A stretch of 42,395 nucleotides of DNA, taken from Phycisphaerae bacterium (GTDB taxonomy: Bacteria > Planctomycetota > Phycisphaerae > Phycisphaerales > SM1A02). Position 1 is the stretch's first letter; every line of letters begins with the position of its first letter. Made by a program: the position numbers and the translations under genes. Location: the NCBI GenBank assembly GCA_002711415.1, contig PARI01000029.1:1-42395 (forward strand), read 5' to 3'. Shown in pieces: positions 9,226 to 17,547 of the stretch. Under the pieces are notes generated by a model that saw only the letters and a program-made list of their open reading frames with translations, searched no databases and was not told where the DNA came from.

Positions 9226-10212
9226 ATGCCATCTCGCGACCCGATCATCATCGTTGCCGGCCAGACCGCCGTGGGCAAGACCGACCTTGCCATGGGGATC
9301 GCCGAATCGATCGAGGGCGGCGGCGAATGCATCAGCGCCGACTCGATGCAGATCTACCGTGGCATGGACATCGGGACCGCCAAGCCGACGGCCCGACAGC
9401 GACAACAGGTCCGCCATCACATGATCGACGTGGCGAACCCGCACGATTCGGGATTCACACTTGCGACATGGCTCCAGGGTGCTCGTGAATCGATCGAGGA
9501 TGTCTTCTCCAGGGGCAGAAGACCGATCGTCGTCGGCGGAACCAACCTCTACATCAAGTCGCTGCTCTCAGGGTTCATCGACGGAACCGAACCTGACCCT
9601 GCCCGGCGAGCGGAACTGGATCGCATGGACACCGAGCAACTTCGAACGATGCTGGAATCACGCGACCCCGAGTCGGCCCAACGGATCCACCGGAATGATC
9701 GCAGGCGCACCATCAGGGCGATCGAGGTGTTCGACTCGACCGGAAAACCCATCAGCGCACTGCAGGAGCATTGGCAGTCAGAATCGGGTCCGGACCCTTT
9801 CATCCTGGTCGGGCTCAGCATGGACCGGGAACTGCTCAACAGGAGGATCAACAGCCGAGTCGGCCGCATGATGGAGGAGGGACTCCTGCAGGAACTGGAG
9901 CAACTGCTCCAGGATGGTCCGCTGGGCAGGCAGGCCCGGGAGGCTGTCGGCTACAAGCAACTCCTTGAGATGATGGAGGGCCGGTGCAGCCTCGAGGAGG
10001 CCAGGGAGCAGATCAAGATCCAGAGCCGGCGATATGCCCGCCAGCAGGCGACCTGGCTGAAGCGGTTCAGGCCCCTCCAGAACTCGATCTGGCTGGACAT
10101 GAACCAGGGGAATCCGGACGAGCAACTTCGATCCTGCATCGATTTGATCGCCAGGTCCGAGAAGAGCCTTGATTCAGCCCCCCCAGAGGGGGATCAGGCC
10201 TCCCAAATTTGA
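9226..10212 (+). CDS. miaA: tRNA dimethylallyltransferase
   Basis: MiaA prenylates A37 of tRNAs reading UNN codons, using dimethylallyl diphosphate. The P-loop is GQTAVGKTD (residues 11-19), unusual only in Q and V compared with the common GPTASGKT. SADSMQIYRGMDIGTAKP, VGGTNLYIKSLLSG, the insertion domain and QSRRYARQQATWLKRF follow in family order. The 328-residue length is normal. There is no ribosome site before the ATG and a promoter ends five bases upstream, so the mRNA may be leaderless. topA follows 100 bases downstream. Its prenyl donor comes from the pathway served by dxs and ispG elsewhere in the window. Confidence 0.95.
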   Translation: MPSRDPIIIVAGQTAVGKTDLAMGIAESIEGGGECISADSMQIYRGMDIGTAKPTARQRQQVRHHMIDVANPHDSGFTLATWLQGARESIEDVFSRGRRPIVVGGTNLYIKSLLSGFIDGTEPDPARRAELDRMDTEQLRTMLESRDPESAQRIHRNDRRRTIRAIEVFDSTGKPISALQEHWQSESGPDPFILVGLSMDRELLNRRINSRVGRMMEEGLLQELEQLLQDGPLGRQAREAVGYKQLLEMMEGRCSLEEAREQIKIQSRRYARQQATWLKRFRPLQNSIWLDMNQGNPDEQLRSCIDLIARSEKSLDSAPPEGDQASQI

Positions 10213-10312
10213 CGAACGGCCAGTGAGGCTCTTGAATGCCGCCGCCTGAATCCTCCAGGAAGGGTTCCTTTGGCTTGACTGTTGTATTCCTCCTGACCGA
10301 TAGCCCCCATTG

Positions 10313-12946
10313 ATGGCCAAGAAGAAGACATCCCGACGCAAGACCCAGCCCGTCGTCTCGGCGGTCGGGAAGCACCTCGTGATCGTCGAGAGCCCGGCCA
10401 AGGCCAAGACCATCAACAAGTACCTCGGGTCCGACTATGCCGTCCTCGCCTCGGTCGGCCACGTCTGCGACCTCCCGACCAAGGCGCCCAAGGGTTCAAA
10501 GCAACCGGTACCCGGGGTCGACCTGGAGAATGACTTCCAGCCGACCTATGAGGTCCTGAGCGAGAAGAAGAAGACCGTCACCCAGTTGAAGAAGGCCGCC
10601 AAGGAAGCTTCGGACATCTGGTTCGCGACCGACCTTGACCGCGAGGGAGAAGCCATCGCGTGGCACCTCAGCAATCTCGTGGGCGTCGATCCGGAGAAGG
10701 CCAAGCGGGTCATCTTCAACGCGATCACTCAGAAGGAGATCACCAGGGCCTTCAACGATCCGCATTCGATCGATGAATTCAAGGTCAACGCCCAGCAGGC
10801 CAGACGCATCCTCGACAGGATCGTCGGGTACCAGGCCTCACCGCTTCTCTGGAAGAAGGTGGCATTCGGCCTCTCCGCAGGCAGGGTCCAGTCGGTCGCG
10901 GTCAGGCTCGTCGTCGAGCGGGAACGCCAGATCCAGGCGTTCATCCCTGACGAGACCTGGGGCGTCACGGTCCGGTTGTCCCTGGACGAATCACAAGCGA
11001 CTTCGCTCGGCCCGATGTGGAACCAGTTCATGGCCCAGCTTGACGACAAGGGCAAGGCCCCGACCATCAAGCGGCAGAATGCATGGCTGGCCGAGCATGG
11101 CGGCATCCGCACCGAGCTGGTCGAACTCGGCGGCGAACGCTTCAAGCTCGGATGCACGGCCGACGAACCGATCGACCTGTCTGATCGTGCACAAGAGGTC
11201 GCCGAGGCCACCGGAATGACCGACGTGACGGTCACGACGACGGAGGATCCCGCCGGCCGTGGGCCAGCCCGATTCCTCAGGACCATCGAGGGGACCGTTG
11301 ATCCGTCGGCGAGGTACACCATCAGCTCGATCGAGCAGAAGCAGACCACCTCCAGGCCCTCAGCTCCGTTCATCACCAGCACGCTCCAGATGACGGCATC
11401 CAACCTGCTTGGGATGAGCACGGACCAGACGATGCGCAACGCGCAGAGGCTCTATGAAGGCATCGAGATCCCTGGCGAGGGACAGGTCGGTCTCATCACG
11501 TACATGAGAACCGACTCAACCCATCTCTCCGCTGAGGCGATCCAGCAAGCCAGGGACCACATCGGCACCAGCATCGGCGCCGAATACCTGCCGGAGAAGC
11601 CCCGGTTCTACGGGTCCAGCAACGCCTCGGCACAGGAGGCCCACGAGGCGATCCGTCCGACCGACGCTTCACGCCACCCCAACGACATCAAGACCGCGAT
11701 CGGCGAACACGAGTGGAAGCTCTACCGGCTGATCTGGTGCCGGTTCATCGCCAGTCAGATGACCGATGCCCGATGGAACTCGACGACGGTCCTGCTCGAG
11801 CGGTCCGACAAGAAGACAGGAGCCGTGCTCAAGACCAATGGACGCGTTCTCGAATTCGACGGCTTCATGAAGGTCTCAGGCATCCCGACGACCAGCGATG
11901 AGCAGACCCTCCCCGAGCTGGCCAAGGGCGATGTCACCGCCCCGTTTGACATCGACGTCGGACAGAAGTTCAGCAGCCCTCCCCCCCGCTACAACGAAGG
12001 CTCGCTGGTGAAGAAGCTCGAGGAGGAAGGCATCGGCAGACCGTCGACCTACGCCTCCATCATCAAGGTGATCCAGGCCCGCGGCTACGTCGAGCAGCTC
12101 GAGCGACGTTTCCACGCGACGGATCTGGGCGAGGTCGTCACCGACAAGATGATCGAGGCCTTCCCCAGGCTGATGGACATCGGTTACACGCGTGAGATGG
12201 AGCAGAAGCTCGACAAGATCGAGGAGGATCATCTGGACTGGAAGCAGATGCTCCATGACTTCTACGGTCGCTTCAGCACGTCGCTGGAGAAGGCTCAGGA
12301 GGAACTCACCCATGCCAAGGCCGAGACGCAGCCGGCCCCCTACAGCTGCCCGGAGTGTGGCTCGCCCACCTGCTACAAGTTCGGCAAGAACGGTCGATTC
12401 CTTTCCTGCACGGCCTATCCGGACTGCGACTACGCCGCCCCGATCAATCGCGAAGGCCGCCCCCTGCTCCCGGAAACCGTGGACATCATCTGTCCAGAGG
12501 ATGGACAGCAGATGATCCTCAGGACCGGGCGATTCGGACGCTTCCTGGTCAGCCCGCTCTACCCCGAGACCACCTTCGTCCTGAACCTGGACAAGAAGGG
12601 CGGCTTGAAACTGCCGGCACCTCCACCAATCCAGACCGACCTGCCATGCCCTCGATGCGATGCGCCGCTGTACCTTCGAGAGGGAAAGCGTGGACCATGG
12701 CTCGGCTGCTCCAAGTTCCCCAAGTGTCGAGGCCGTGATTCATGGGCCAAGCTCGAGGATGAGAAGCGAGAGGGACTCCAGAAGCAGTTGGATGAACATA
12801 TGAAGCAGCATCCACCGGTCCAGCTCAAGCGATCCGATGGAACACCGATCGAGGAAGGCACGCCGATCGAGGAACTGACCATTCCCGGCAACGTCCAGGA
12901 ACTGGCCATCCACCCTGATGCTCCGACCGAGTCCAAGCCGGACTAG
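10313..12946 (+). CDS. topA: DNA topoisomerase I
   Basis: TopA relaxes negative supercoils by nicking one strand. The 877-residue product has a Toprim domain with HLVIVESPAKAKTI and the metal-binding DLDREGEA (residues 107-114). The catalytic Tyr397 lies in GLITYMRTDSTHLS, and GIGRPSTYASII follows. The C-terminus carries three ribbon units. The first (CPECGSPTC from about residue 679) and third (CPRCDAPLYL, then GCSKFPKCRG) keep four cysteines. The second (CPEDGQQMILRTGRFGRFL) keeps only one cysteine and cannot bind zinc alone. The ATG at 10313 is preferred; an in-frame TTG stands directly before it, and no ribosome site is visible. The stop overlaps the convergent MFS gene in the palindrome CTAG. 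Confidence 0.97.
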   Translation: MAKKKTSRRKTQPVVSAVGKHLVIVESPAKAKTINKYLGSDYAVLASVGHVCDLPTKAPKGSKQPVPGVDLENDFQPTYEVLSEKKKTVTQLKKAAKEASDIWFATDLDREGEAIAWHLSNLVGVDPEKAKRVIFNAITQKEITRAFNDPHSIDEFKVNAQQARRILDRIVGYQASPLLWKKVAFGLSAGRVQSVAVRLVVERERQIQAFIPDETWGVTVRLSLDESQATSLGPMWNQFMAQLDDKGKAPTIKRQNAWLAEHGGIRTELVELGGERFKLGCTADEPIDLSDRAQEVAEATGMTDVTVTTTEDPAGRGPARFLRTIEGTVDPSARYTISSIEQKQTTSRPSAPFITSTLQMTASNLLGMSTDQTMRNAQRLYEGIEIPGEGQVGLITYMRTDSTHLSAEAIQQARDHIGTSIGAEYLPEKPRFYGSSNASAQEAHEAIRPTDASRHPNDIKTAIGEHEWKLYRLIWCRFIASQMTDARWNSTTVLLERSDKKTGAVLKTNGRVLEFDGFMKVSGIPTTSDEQTLPELAKGDVTAPFDIDVGQKFSSPPPRYNEGSLVKKLEEEGIGRPSTYASIIKVIQARGYVEQLERRFHATDLGEVVTDKMIEAFPRLMDIGYTREMEQKLDKIEEDHLDWKQMLHDFYGRFSTSLEKAQEELTHAKAETQPAPYSCPECGSPTCYKFGKNGRFLSCTAYPDCDYAAPINREGRPLLPETVDIICPEDGQQMILRTGRFGRFLVSPLYPETTFVLNLDKKGGLKLPAPPPIQTDLPCPRCDAPLYLREGKRGPWLGCSKFPKCRGRDSWAKLEDEKREGLQKQLDEHMKQHPPVQLKRSDGTPIEEGTPIEELTIPGNVQELAIHPDAPTESKPD

Positions 12947-14334
12947 ATCTGGTCGGTATCCGCGGTCTTGAAATCATCCTTGAATGCGAAGAGCATCAGC
13001 ACGAACGCGATGAATCCGACGATCGACAGCGACCACCAGAGAGAACCGTAGCTGAAGACCGAATCCGGAAAGCTCACCCCGCCCCGTGCGAGGATGCCGC
13101 TCCAGGCTTCGGCGGCCCCGTCGGCCCACCCCTCGCCCTCGGGCGACGGCATCGATTCGACTCCCCCGACCTTGTCAAGCCAGCCGTTGAAGAACCCGGA
13201 CAGGATCGGACCGATCCCGAGAATGACGATTCCAAAGGCGGTCTGGGCCGAGTGACGGGCATCCTTGGGCGCAATCCGGTCGATGTACAGGAATGCTGCG
13301 GCGAAGAAGAAGCTGAAGCAGAATCCATGCATCGCGATCCCGAGATACGCCAGCATCGGAGCGGTCTCGCCGGCGACTCCGAACAGCGCGAAGCGGATCG
13401 CGTAGGCCAGGCAGCCCAGCACGATGACCAGCTTATAGCCCAGGCTCTTGAGAAAGAACCCAAGCACGATCAGGACCAGGATCTCCACGATCTGCCCTAT
13501 TGACATCATGGCGCCGATATTGGCCTTGGGGAATCCAATCGCCTCGAGGAACAACGAGGTTCGCATGAAGTAGATGTTGTGGATCATGGCGATCAGCAAC
13601 GCGGCGATCGTGAGGACCAGGACACCTCGATACCTCAGCAGCCAAAACGCTTCGAGGAAGGCGAAGGGGTTGGCTGCCCCCTTCTTCGGAGGCGTTCGCG
13701 GCAGGAACAGAACCGCGTAGAACGCATAGATGATCGAGATGATGCCACTGACGAAGAGGCTGTCGCCCATCAGGTTGATGGCCGATGCCTTCTCCTCCCC
13801 CACGAAGAACCATGGCTTCCAGGTCATCGAGATGTCTTCCTGGAGCCAGAAGAGCGGGAAGGCCGTGCTCGCCACGATCCAGCCGATCGTGCCGAGGGTC
13901 CGGATCGCTGGGAACTGGAGTTCCGAGTTGCTCAGGTTGGCGAAGCAGATCGAATTGGTCAGGGCGATCGTCGGCATGTAGCAGATCGAGTATCCGATGG
14001 CGAGGAACAGGAATGCCTCGTACGTGGTCGTATAGTGAAGCAGGATGTTGATCACGCCACCGATCAGCAGGAGGATCCCGAGGGCGATCTCCGCGTTGAG
14101 CAGCCGGTCAGCAAGCCATCCGGCGATGAATGGCGAGACCAGCGCTCCGGAAGCGGCACCGACGCCAAGGATCCAGCCGATCTGGTCTCCATTGAAACCG
14201 AGCCCGCCCACGACGGCCTTGCTGGAGAGGTACGTAGCGATGTAGGGAAGCCAGATCCCCCAGACGGCGTACTGCAGAAACATCATCAGGCCGAGCCTGG
14301 GAACCAGCAGGGGTACGTGCTTCTGGGTGTCCAT
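12943..14334 (-). CDS. MFS transporter, nucleoside:H+ symporter type
   Basis: The 463-residue membrane protein has about 12 hydrophobic helices. Its N-terminus (LGLMMFLQYAVWGIWLPYIA) and LGFNGDQIGWILG resemble the Nuc_H_symport branch of the major facilitator superfamily, which imports nucleosides with protons. A loop of about 40 residues (VGGVESMPSPEGEGWADGAA) precedes the final helices. AAGGAGGA stands seven bases before the ATG at 14334. A longer open frame to 14676 runs antisense through ispG and is rejected. The stop codon shares CTAG with the topA stop. Substrate assignment is by family resemblance only. Confidence 0.8.
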   Translation of the reverse strand: MDTQKHVPLLVPRLGLMMFLQYAVWGIWLPYIATYLSSKAVVGGLGFNGDQIGWILGVGAASGALVSPFIAGWLADRLLNAEIALGILLLIGGVINILLHYTTTYEAFLFLAIGYSICYMPTIALTNSICFANLSNSELQFPAIRTLGTIGWIVASTAFPLFWLQEDISMTWKPWFFVGEEKASAINLMGDSLFVSGIISIIYAFYAVLFLPRTPPKKGAANPFAFLEAFWLLRYRGVLVLTIAALLIAMIHNIYFMRTSLFLEAIGFPKANIGAMMSIGQIVEILVLIVLGFFLKSLGYKLVIVLGCLAYAIRFALFGVAGETAPMLAYLGIAMHGFCFSFFFAAAFLYIDRIAPKDARHSAQTAFGIVILGIGPILSGFFNGWLDKVGGVESMPSPEGEGWADGAAEAWSGILARGGVSFPDSVFSYGSLWWSLSIVGFIAFVLMLFAFKDDFKTADTDQI

Positions 14335-14414
14335 GGGCGATTCCTCCTTGTTGGATGAGCTCAGAATACCTGAACCGGACTGGATTGGGCCAAGACCGCT
14401 CCACTGGGATCTCC

Positions 14415-14420
14415 TACAAT
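14415..14420 (+). promoter_or_regulatory. -10-like TACAAT before ispG
   Basis: TACAAT begins 14 bases before the ispG ATG. AAGACC, 17 bases upstream, is only a 3-of-6 match to a -35 box. GGAG lies between the hexamer and the ATG. Either transcription starts just before the ATG, or the GGAG is a closely spaced ribosome site on a longer transcript. Confidence 0.4.
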
Positions 14421-14428
14421 GGAGCATC

Positions 14429-15691
14429 ATGAGCCAGAGACGTCCAACTCGCATGATCACGCTCGGAGACGACCGTGTGGGTCGCGTCCGCATCGGGGGC
14501 GATGCCCCGGTCGCGGTCCAGACCATGACCAGCGGGAAGACCCACGAGATCGATACCTGCGTTGCTGAAATCGTACGCATGGCCGATGCAGGCGCCGATG
14601 TCGTTCGCGTCGCGGTCCCCGAGAGGAAGGACACCGAGGCCCTGGCCGAGATCATGAAGCAGACGCCGGTGCCCATCGTGGCCGACGTCCACTTCCACTA
14701 CAAGAGAGCGCTCGAGGCGATCGAGGCCGGCGTACACAAGATCCGCCTGAACCCGGGCAACATCAACGACCGGGACCAGGTCAATGCGGTGATCGATGCC
14801 TGCAAGGAACGTGGCATCCCCATCCGGGTCGGCGTCAATGAGGGCTCGATCATCGAGCGGAAGGACAAGGCGCAGCGCAAGGAGGAACTCGGCAAGTTCT
14901 TCGCCGATCATCGCAGCGGCCACCTGCTCGCCATCATGATCGCCAAGCTCGAGGAATATCTGGACATCTTCGATGCCCGCGACTTCCATGATGTATGCAT
15001 CAGTGCCAAGTCCATGGATGCCTCGGTCGTCATCGACGCGTATCGGGAGATCTCATCCCGGTTCGACTATCCGCTTCACCTGGGCGTCACCCATGCGGGC
15101 ACGGCGGAGACCGGGCGGATCCGATCGGTCGTGGCCCTGGGCTCGCTGCTGGAATCCGGCATCGGCAACACGATCAGGATCAGCTATGCCAGCGATCCCG
15201 TTCACGAGGTCGAGGACGGGCTCGAACTGCTGTACTGCCTCGGCCTCAGGGAGCGCAAGGGAATCGAGTTGATTGCATGCCCGACATGCGGCCGGATCCA
15301 GGTCGACCTGTTCACCCTCGTGGAGGAAGTCCGCAAGACGCTGGCCGACCAGATCCAACTGCCCATCAAGGTCGCGGTCATGGGCTGCGTGGTCAACGGG
15401 CCCGGTGAGGCCGAAGGGGCCGACGTGGCCGTCTTCGCCGGCGATCGCAAGGGCATCATCTACGTCCAGGGCGAACGCGTCGCCAACGTTCCCGAGGATG
15501 AGATCCAGCAGCGACTTCTCGAGGAATGCCTGGCCTTCGAGAAACGGGTTCGAGACGGCCAGACCCAGTTGGGCCAGAAGGTCGTTGAAATCATTCCTCC
15601 GGATCCGATCGGCGATCTGGGCTCAGGGGTCGAGAAGATCCAGGCCGGCGAGGTCGAGCAGATCACGATCGAGGAGAGCTCCAAGGGTTGA
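14429..15691 (+). CDS. ispG: 4-hydroxy-3-methylbut-2-enyl diphosphate synthase
   Basis: IspG (GcpE) is the [4Fe-4S] enzyme of the MEP pathway that reduces methylerythritol cyclodiphosphate to HMBPP. The 420-residue product starts MSQRRPTRMITLGD and carries VAVQTMTSGKTHEIDTCVAE, ADVHFHYKRALEAIE, KIRLNPGNI and LHLGVTHAG. The cluster cysteines are visible at 284 and 287 (IACPTCGR) and 320 (GCVVNGPGEAE), followed by Glu in GE. The length fits the shorter bacterial type rather than the plant or chlamydial type with an inserted domain. It is divergent from the MFS gene. A terminator overlaps its end. dxs is about 6 kb downstream in the same orientation. Confidence 0.97.
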   Translation: MSQRRPTRMITLGDDRVGRVRIGGDAPVAVQTMTSGKTHEIDTCVAEIVRMADAGADVVRVAVPERKDTEALAEIMKQTPVPIVADVHFHYKRALEAIEAGVHKIRLNPGNINDRDQVNAVIDACKERGIPIRVGVNEGSIIERKDKAQRKEELGKFFADHRSGHLLAIMIAKLEEYLDIFDARDFHDVCISAKSMDASVVIDAYREISSRFDYPLHLGVTHAGTAETGRIRSVVALGSLLESGIGNTIRISYASDPVHEVEDGLELLYCLGLRERKGIELIACPTCGRIQVDLFTLVEEVRKTLADQIQLPIKVAVMGCVVNGPGEAEGADVAVFAGDRKGIIYVQGERVANVPEDEIQQRLLEECLAFEKRVRDGQTQLGQKVVEIIPPDPIGDLGSGVEKIQAGEVEQITIEESSKG

Positions 15692-15705
15692 CCCAGGGCT
15701 TTTTT
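15677..15705 (+). terminator. Intrinsic terminator at the ispG end
   Basis: AGCTC and GGGCT form an outer stem around an inner GGGT/ACCC pairing, followed directly by six T residues at 15700-15705. The stem begins inside the last ispG codons. The hairpin has small internal bulges, so strength is uncertain, but the T-run is the clearest in the window. Confidence 0.55.
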
Positions 15706-15727
15706 CCATCACGCAAGTTGATTCTCA

Positions 15728-15743
15728 GCATATTGTTATATGC
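15728..15743. promoter_or_regulatory. AT-rich inverted repeat GCATAT/ATATGC
   Basis: GCATAT-TGTT-ATATGC is a perfect 6-bp inverted repeat in an AT-rich patch about 115 bases upstream of the pseudopilin start. TTGATT (15718-15723) lies just upstream. The patch probably includes the promoter, but no well-spaced -35/-10 pair can be fixed. It could be an operator. Confidence 0.35.
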
Positions 15744-15786
15744 TTGGCACCGAATCGCCTGATACAGGATTGACTGCATCCGGAAC

Positions 15787-15835
15787 ACGGATTCGACGGA
15801 TAAGAACTGTACGGATATCGTTCAGAACGGATTCG
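15787..15835 (+). repeat. Four ACGGAT repeats in the pseudopilin leader
   Basis: ACGGAT occurs at 15787, 15796, 15811 and 15827; the first and last are extended to ACGGATTCG. Spacings are 9, 15 and 16 bases. An inverted copy (ATCCG at 15778-15782) pairs with CGGAT at 15788-15792. The cluster ends 22 bases before the GTG start. Iterated half-sites like these fit a DNA-binding regulator or an RNA-binding protein acting on the leader. Confidence 0.45.
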
Positions 15836-15856
15836 CCACTCACCCAGGAGACGCCG

Positions 15857-16816
15857 GTGAACACCAGACGCAACAGAAGAAACAGGACCGGTTTCACCAT
15901 CGTCGAGATGATCATCGTCATCGGGGCCATCGCACTCCTGGTCGGGCTCCTTTCGGTGGGCCTGCAATCGGCGATCCGCAGCGGCCGCAAGACGACCGAG
16001 TTGAACAACATCAGGCAGACCATCGTCGCCTGGACGGCCTACGCAAACTCGTACGAGGGCTGGGTGATGCCCGGGTACCTCGACGAAGACACGCAGGAAC
16101 ACTGGAACGTCAAGTTCAGGGACATCAAGGGCGACACCCTTCCAGCGGAGGTCTGTCGGTACTACCCTCATCGACTTCTGCCTTACTTGGACTACCAGCT
16201 CGAGCCGATTCTGGGCTACCGGGACGAGAACCTGAACGAACTGGCCGTCGACACGGTCCTGGTCGCCGAGGAACCGGCGTTCGGCTACAACGGTTACTAC
16301 GTGGGCGGCTGGTGGACCAAGACGCAGAACGACCCGCTTCCTCGAATGCAGTTCATGGATCACAGCTGGAACACCCAGCCCGACAACTCGGGCTCGACCG
16401 CCCAGGGACGACTTGTCGCGCAGACGATCCCGTCGATCAACAACCCCAGTTCCATGGTCATCTTCAGCGCCAGTTGCAGGCTGGCCGCCGGTCGGTACGC
16501 CTCCAACAGCGAGCTCCTGCCGGGCGCTTCATGGGTGGTGCCGCCCAAGCTGGGCAATTTCGACATCTGGGAACCAGGTACCGGGCCGCTCCGCGGGATG
16601 GGCGCATCGGTCTATCCGATCTCGGCCACCGGACTGGCGATGGACGTGTTGATCGAGCAGGCGGTGCCGCTGAGACGGTATGGCCTTCAAGTCGCAACCG
16701 CACATGCAGACGGCAGCACACGGGCGGCAGGAATCGGGGAACTCTACGACCAGCGGAAATGGATCAATCCCGCCCACTCCAAGGATTTCACCCACCAGCC
16801 CACGTCCGCCCCATGA
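15857..16816 (+). CDS. Type II secretion/type IV pilin-like pseudopilin
   Basis: The N-terminus is a class III prepilin signal: a basic leader (NTRRNRRNR), then TG before FTIVEMIIVIGAIALLVGL. Cleavage is expected after the glycine, with Phe methylation and Glu at position +5 of the mature chain. The hydrophobic helix is followed by a body of about 270 residues rich in aromatic residues, with a final HADGSTRAAG. That ending resembles the planctomycete pseudopilins that end in an H-x-DG-type motif. The start is a GTG at 15857, six bases after AGGAG; the upstream frame to 15740 would place a polar extension before the leader. No secretin, ATPase or prepilin peptidase gene is nearby, so it is an orphan. 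Its long leader carries repeats and an inverted repeat, which suggests regulation. Confidence 0.85.
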   Translation: MNTRRNRRNRTGFTIVEMIIVIGAIALLVGLLSVGLQSAIRSGRKTTELNNIRQTIVAWTAYANSYEGWVMPGYLDEDTQEHWNVKFRDIKGDTLPAEVCRYYPHRLLPYLDYQLEPILGYRDENLNELAVDTVLVAEEPAFGYNGYYVGGWWTKTQNDPLPRMQFMDHSWNTQPDNSGSTAQGRLVAQTIPSINNPSSMVIFSASCRLAAGRYASNSELLPGASWVVPPKLGNFDIWEPGTGPLRGMGASVYPISATGLAMDVLIEQAVPLRRYGLQVATAHADGSTRAAGIGELYDQRKWINPAHSKDFTHQPTSAP

Positions 16817-16871
16817 TTCGGCCCGAGCCTCGCACGCCCCATCGCTGACGACCTGATCCAGTTCCACCCTG

Positions 16872-16877
16872 TAGAAT
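16872..16877 (+). promoter_or_regulatory. -10-like TAGAAT, pqiA possibly leaderless
   Basis: TAGAAT ends seven bases before the pqiA ATG and no proper Shine-Dalgarno sequence is present. A -35 box is not evident at 16-18 bases. If used, transcription would start at the ATG. Confidence 0.35.
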
Positions 16878-16884
16878 CAGGCTG

Positions 16885-17547
16885 ATGTCGACGAACGAAC
16901 AAACTGGAATGCCTCGACGCCTGCTCAGTTGCGGCACATGTGGCCAGCTCCAGCACGGACCCGAGCTTGAACGTGGCCAGAAGGCCCGATGCACCCGGTG
17001 CAAGGTCGTGGTCGCCAAGCGATCCGGCGATACCAGGCGACGGACGTTCGCCTTCGCCCTCGCCGGGATCATCCTCTATATCCCGGCAAACTACTACCCG
17101 ATCATGACATTTGAATTCATGGGCCTCAAGCAGCACAACACCGTGTTCACCGGGGCCATGGAACTGTTCAAGGACGGCATGTGGGAGGTTGCCGTGCTGG
17201 TCTTCCTTGCCAGCATCCTGATCCCATTCCTCAAGCTCGTGGGTCTGCTCTATCTGTCGATGTGCCGACCGGGACGAGGTAGCCTTCGATCCCGTACGAC
17301 CGTCTACCGGGTGATTGATGTCATCGGTCGCTGGTCGATGCTGGACGTCTTCCTCATGTCGATCCTGGTTGCCCTGGTCAAGCTCGGGGCACTGGCGACG
17401 GTCGTGCCCGGAATAGGACTGCCCTTCTTCGCCGCAGTGGTCGTGATCACGATGATCGGTGCGATGTGCTTTGATCCGCAGTCGATCTGGGAGGGAGCAC
17501 CAGTGGTACGTAATGATGAAGACAAGAACCGGAGACTCAGCTCATGA
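16885..17547 (+). CDS. PqiA-like membrane protein
   Basis: The 220-residue product has an N-terminal zinc ribbon (LLSCGTCGQL and ARCTRCKVVV) and about four transmembrane helices typical of the paraquat-inducible protein A domain (ILYIPANYYPIMTFEFMG, GMWEVAVLVFLASILIPFLK, IDVIGRWSMLDVFLMSILVA). E. coli PqiA has two such domains; this protein has one. PqiA works with PqiB, a tunnel of MCE domains, in moving lipids between the inner and outer membranes. Its stop overlaps the next gene, an MCE protein, by four bases (ATGA), so the pair forms one unit. Confidence 0.88.
   Translation: MSTNEQTGMPRRLLSCGTCGQLQHGPELERGQKARCTRCKVVVAKRSGDTRRRTFAFALAGIILYIPANYYPIMTFEFMGLKQHNTVFTGAMELFKDGMWEVAVLVFLASILIPFLKLVGLLYLSMCRPGRGSLRSRTTVYRVIDVIGRWSMLDVFLMSILVALVKLGALATVVPGIGLPFFAAVVVITMIGAMCFDPQSIWEGAPVVRNDEDKNRRLSS

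Noticed and set aside
10187..10202. A hairpin of C and G runs as a miaA terminator
   Set aside because: It lies inside the last miaA codons, has no T-run, and the pairing is short.
14335..14676. An N-terminal extension of the MFS protein by 114 residues
   Set aside because: It runs antisense through ispG, and AAGGAGGA before the ATG at 14334 fixes the start.
15740..15856. An upstream extension of the pseudopilin frame
   Set aside because: It would put 39 polar residues before a class III leader; the GTG at 15857 has a good ribosome site and the stretch holds regulatory-looking repeats.
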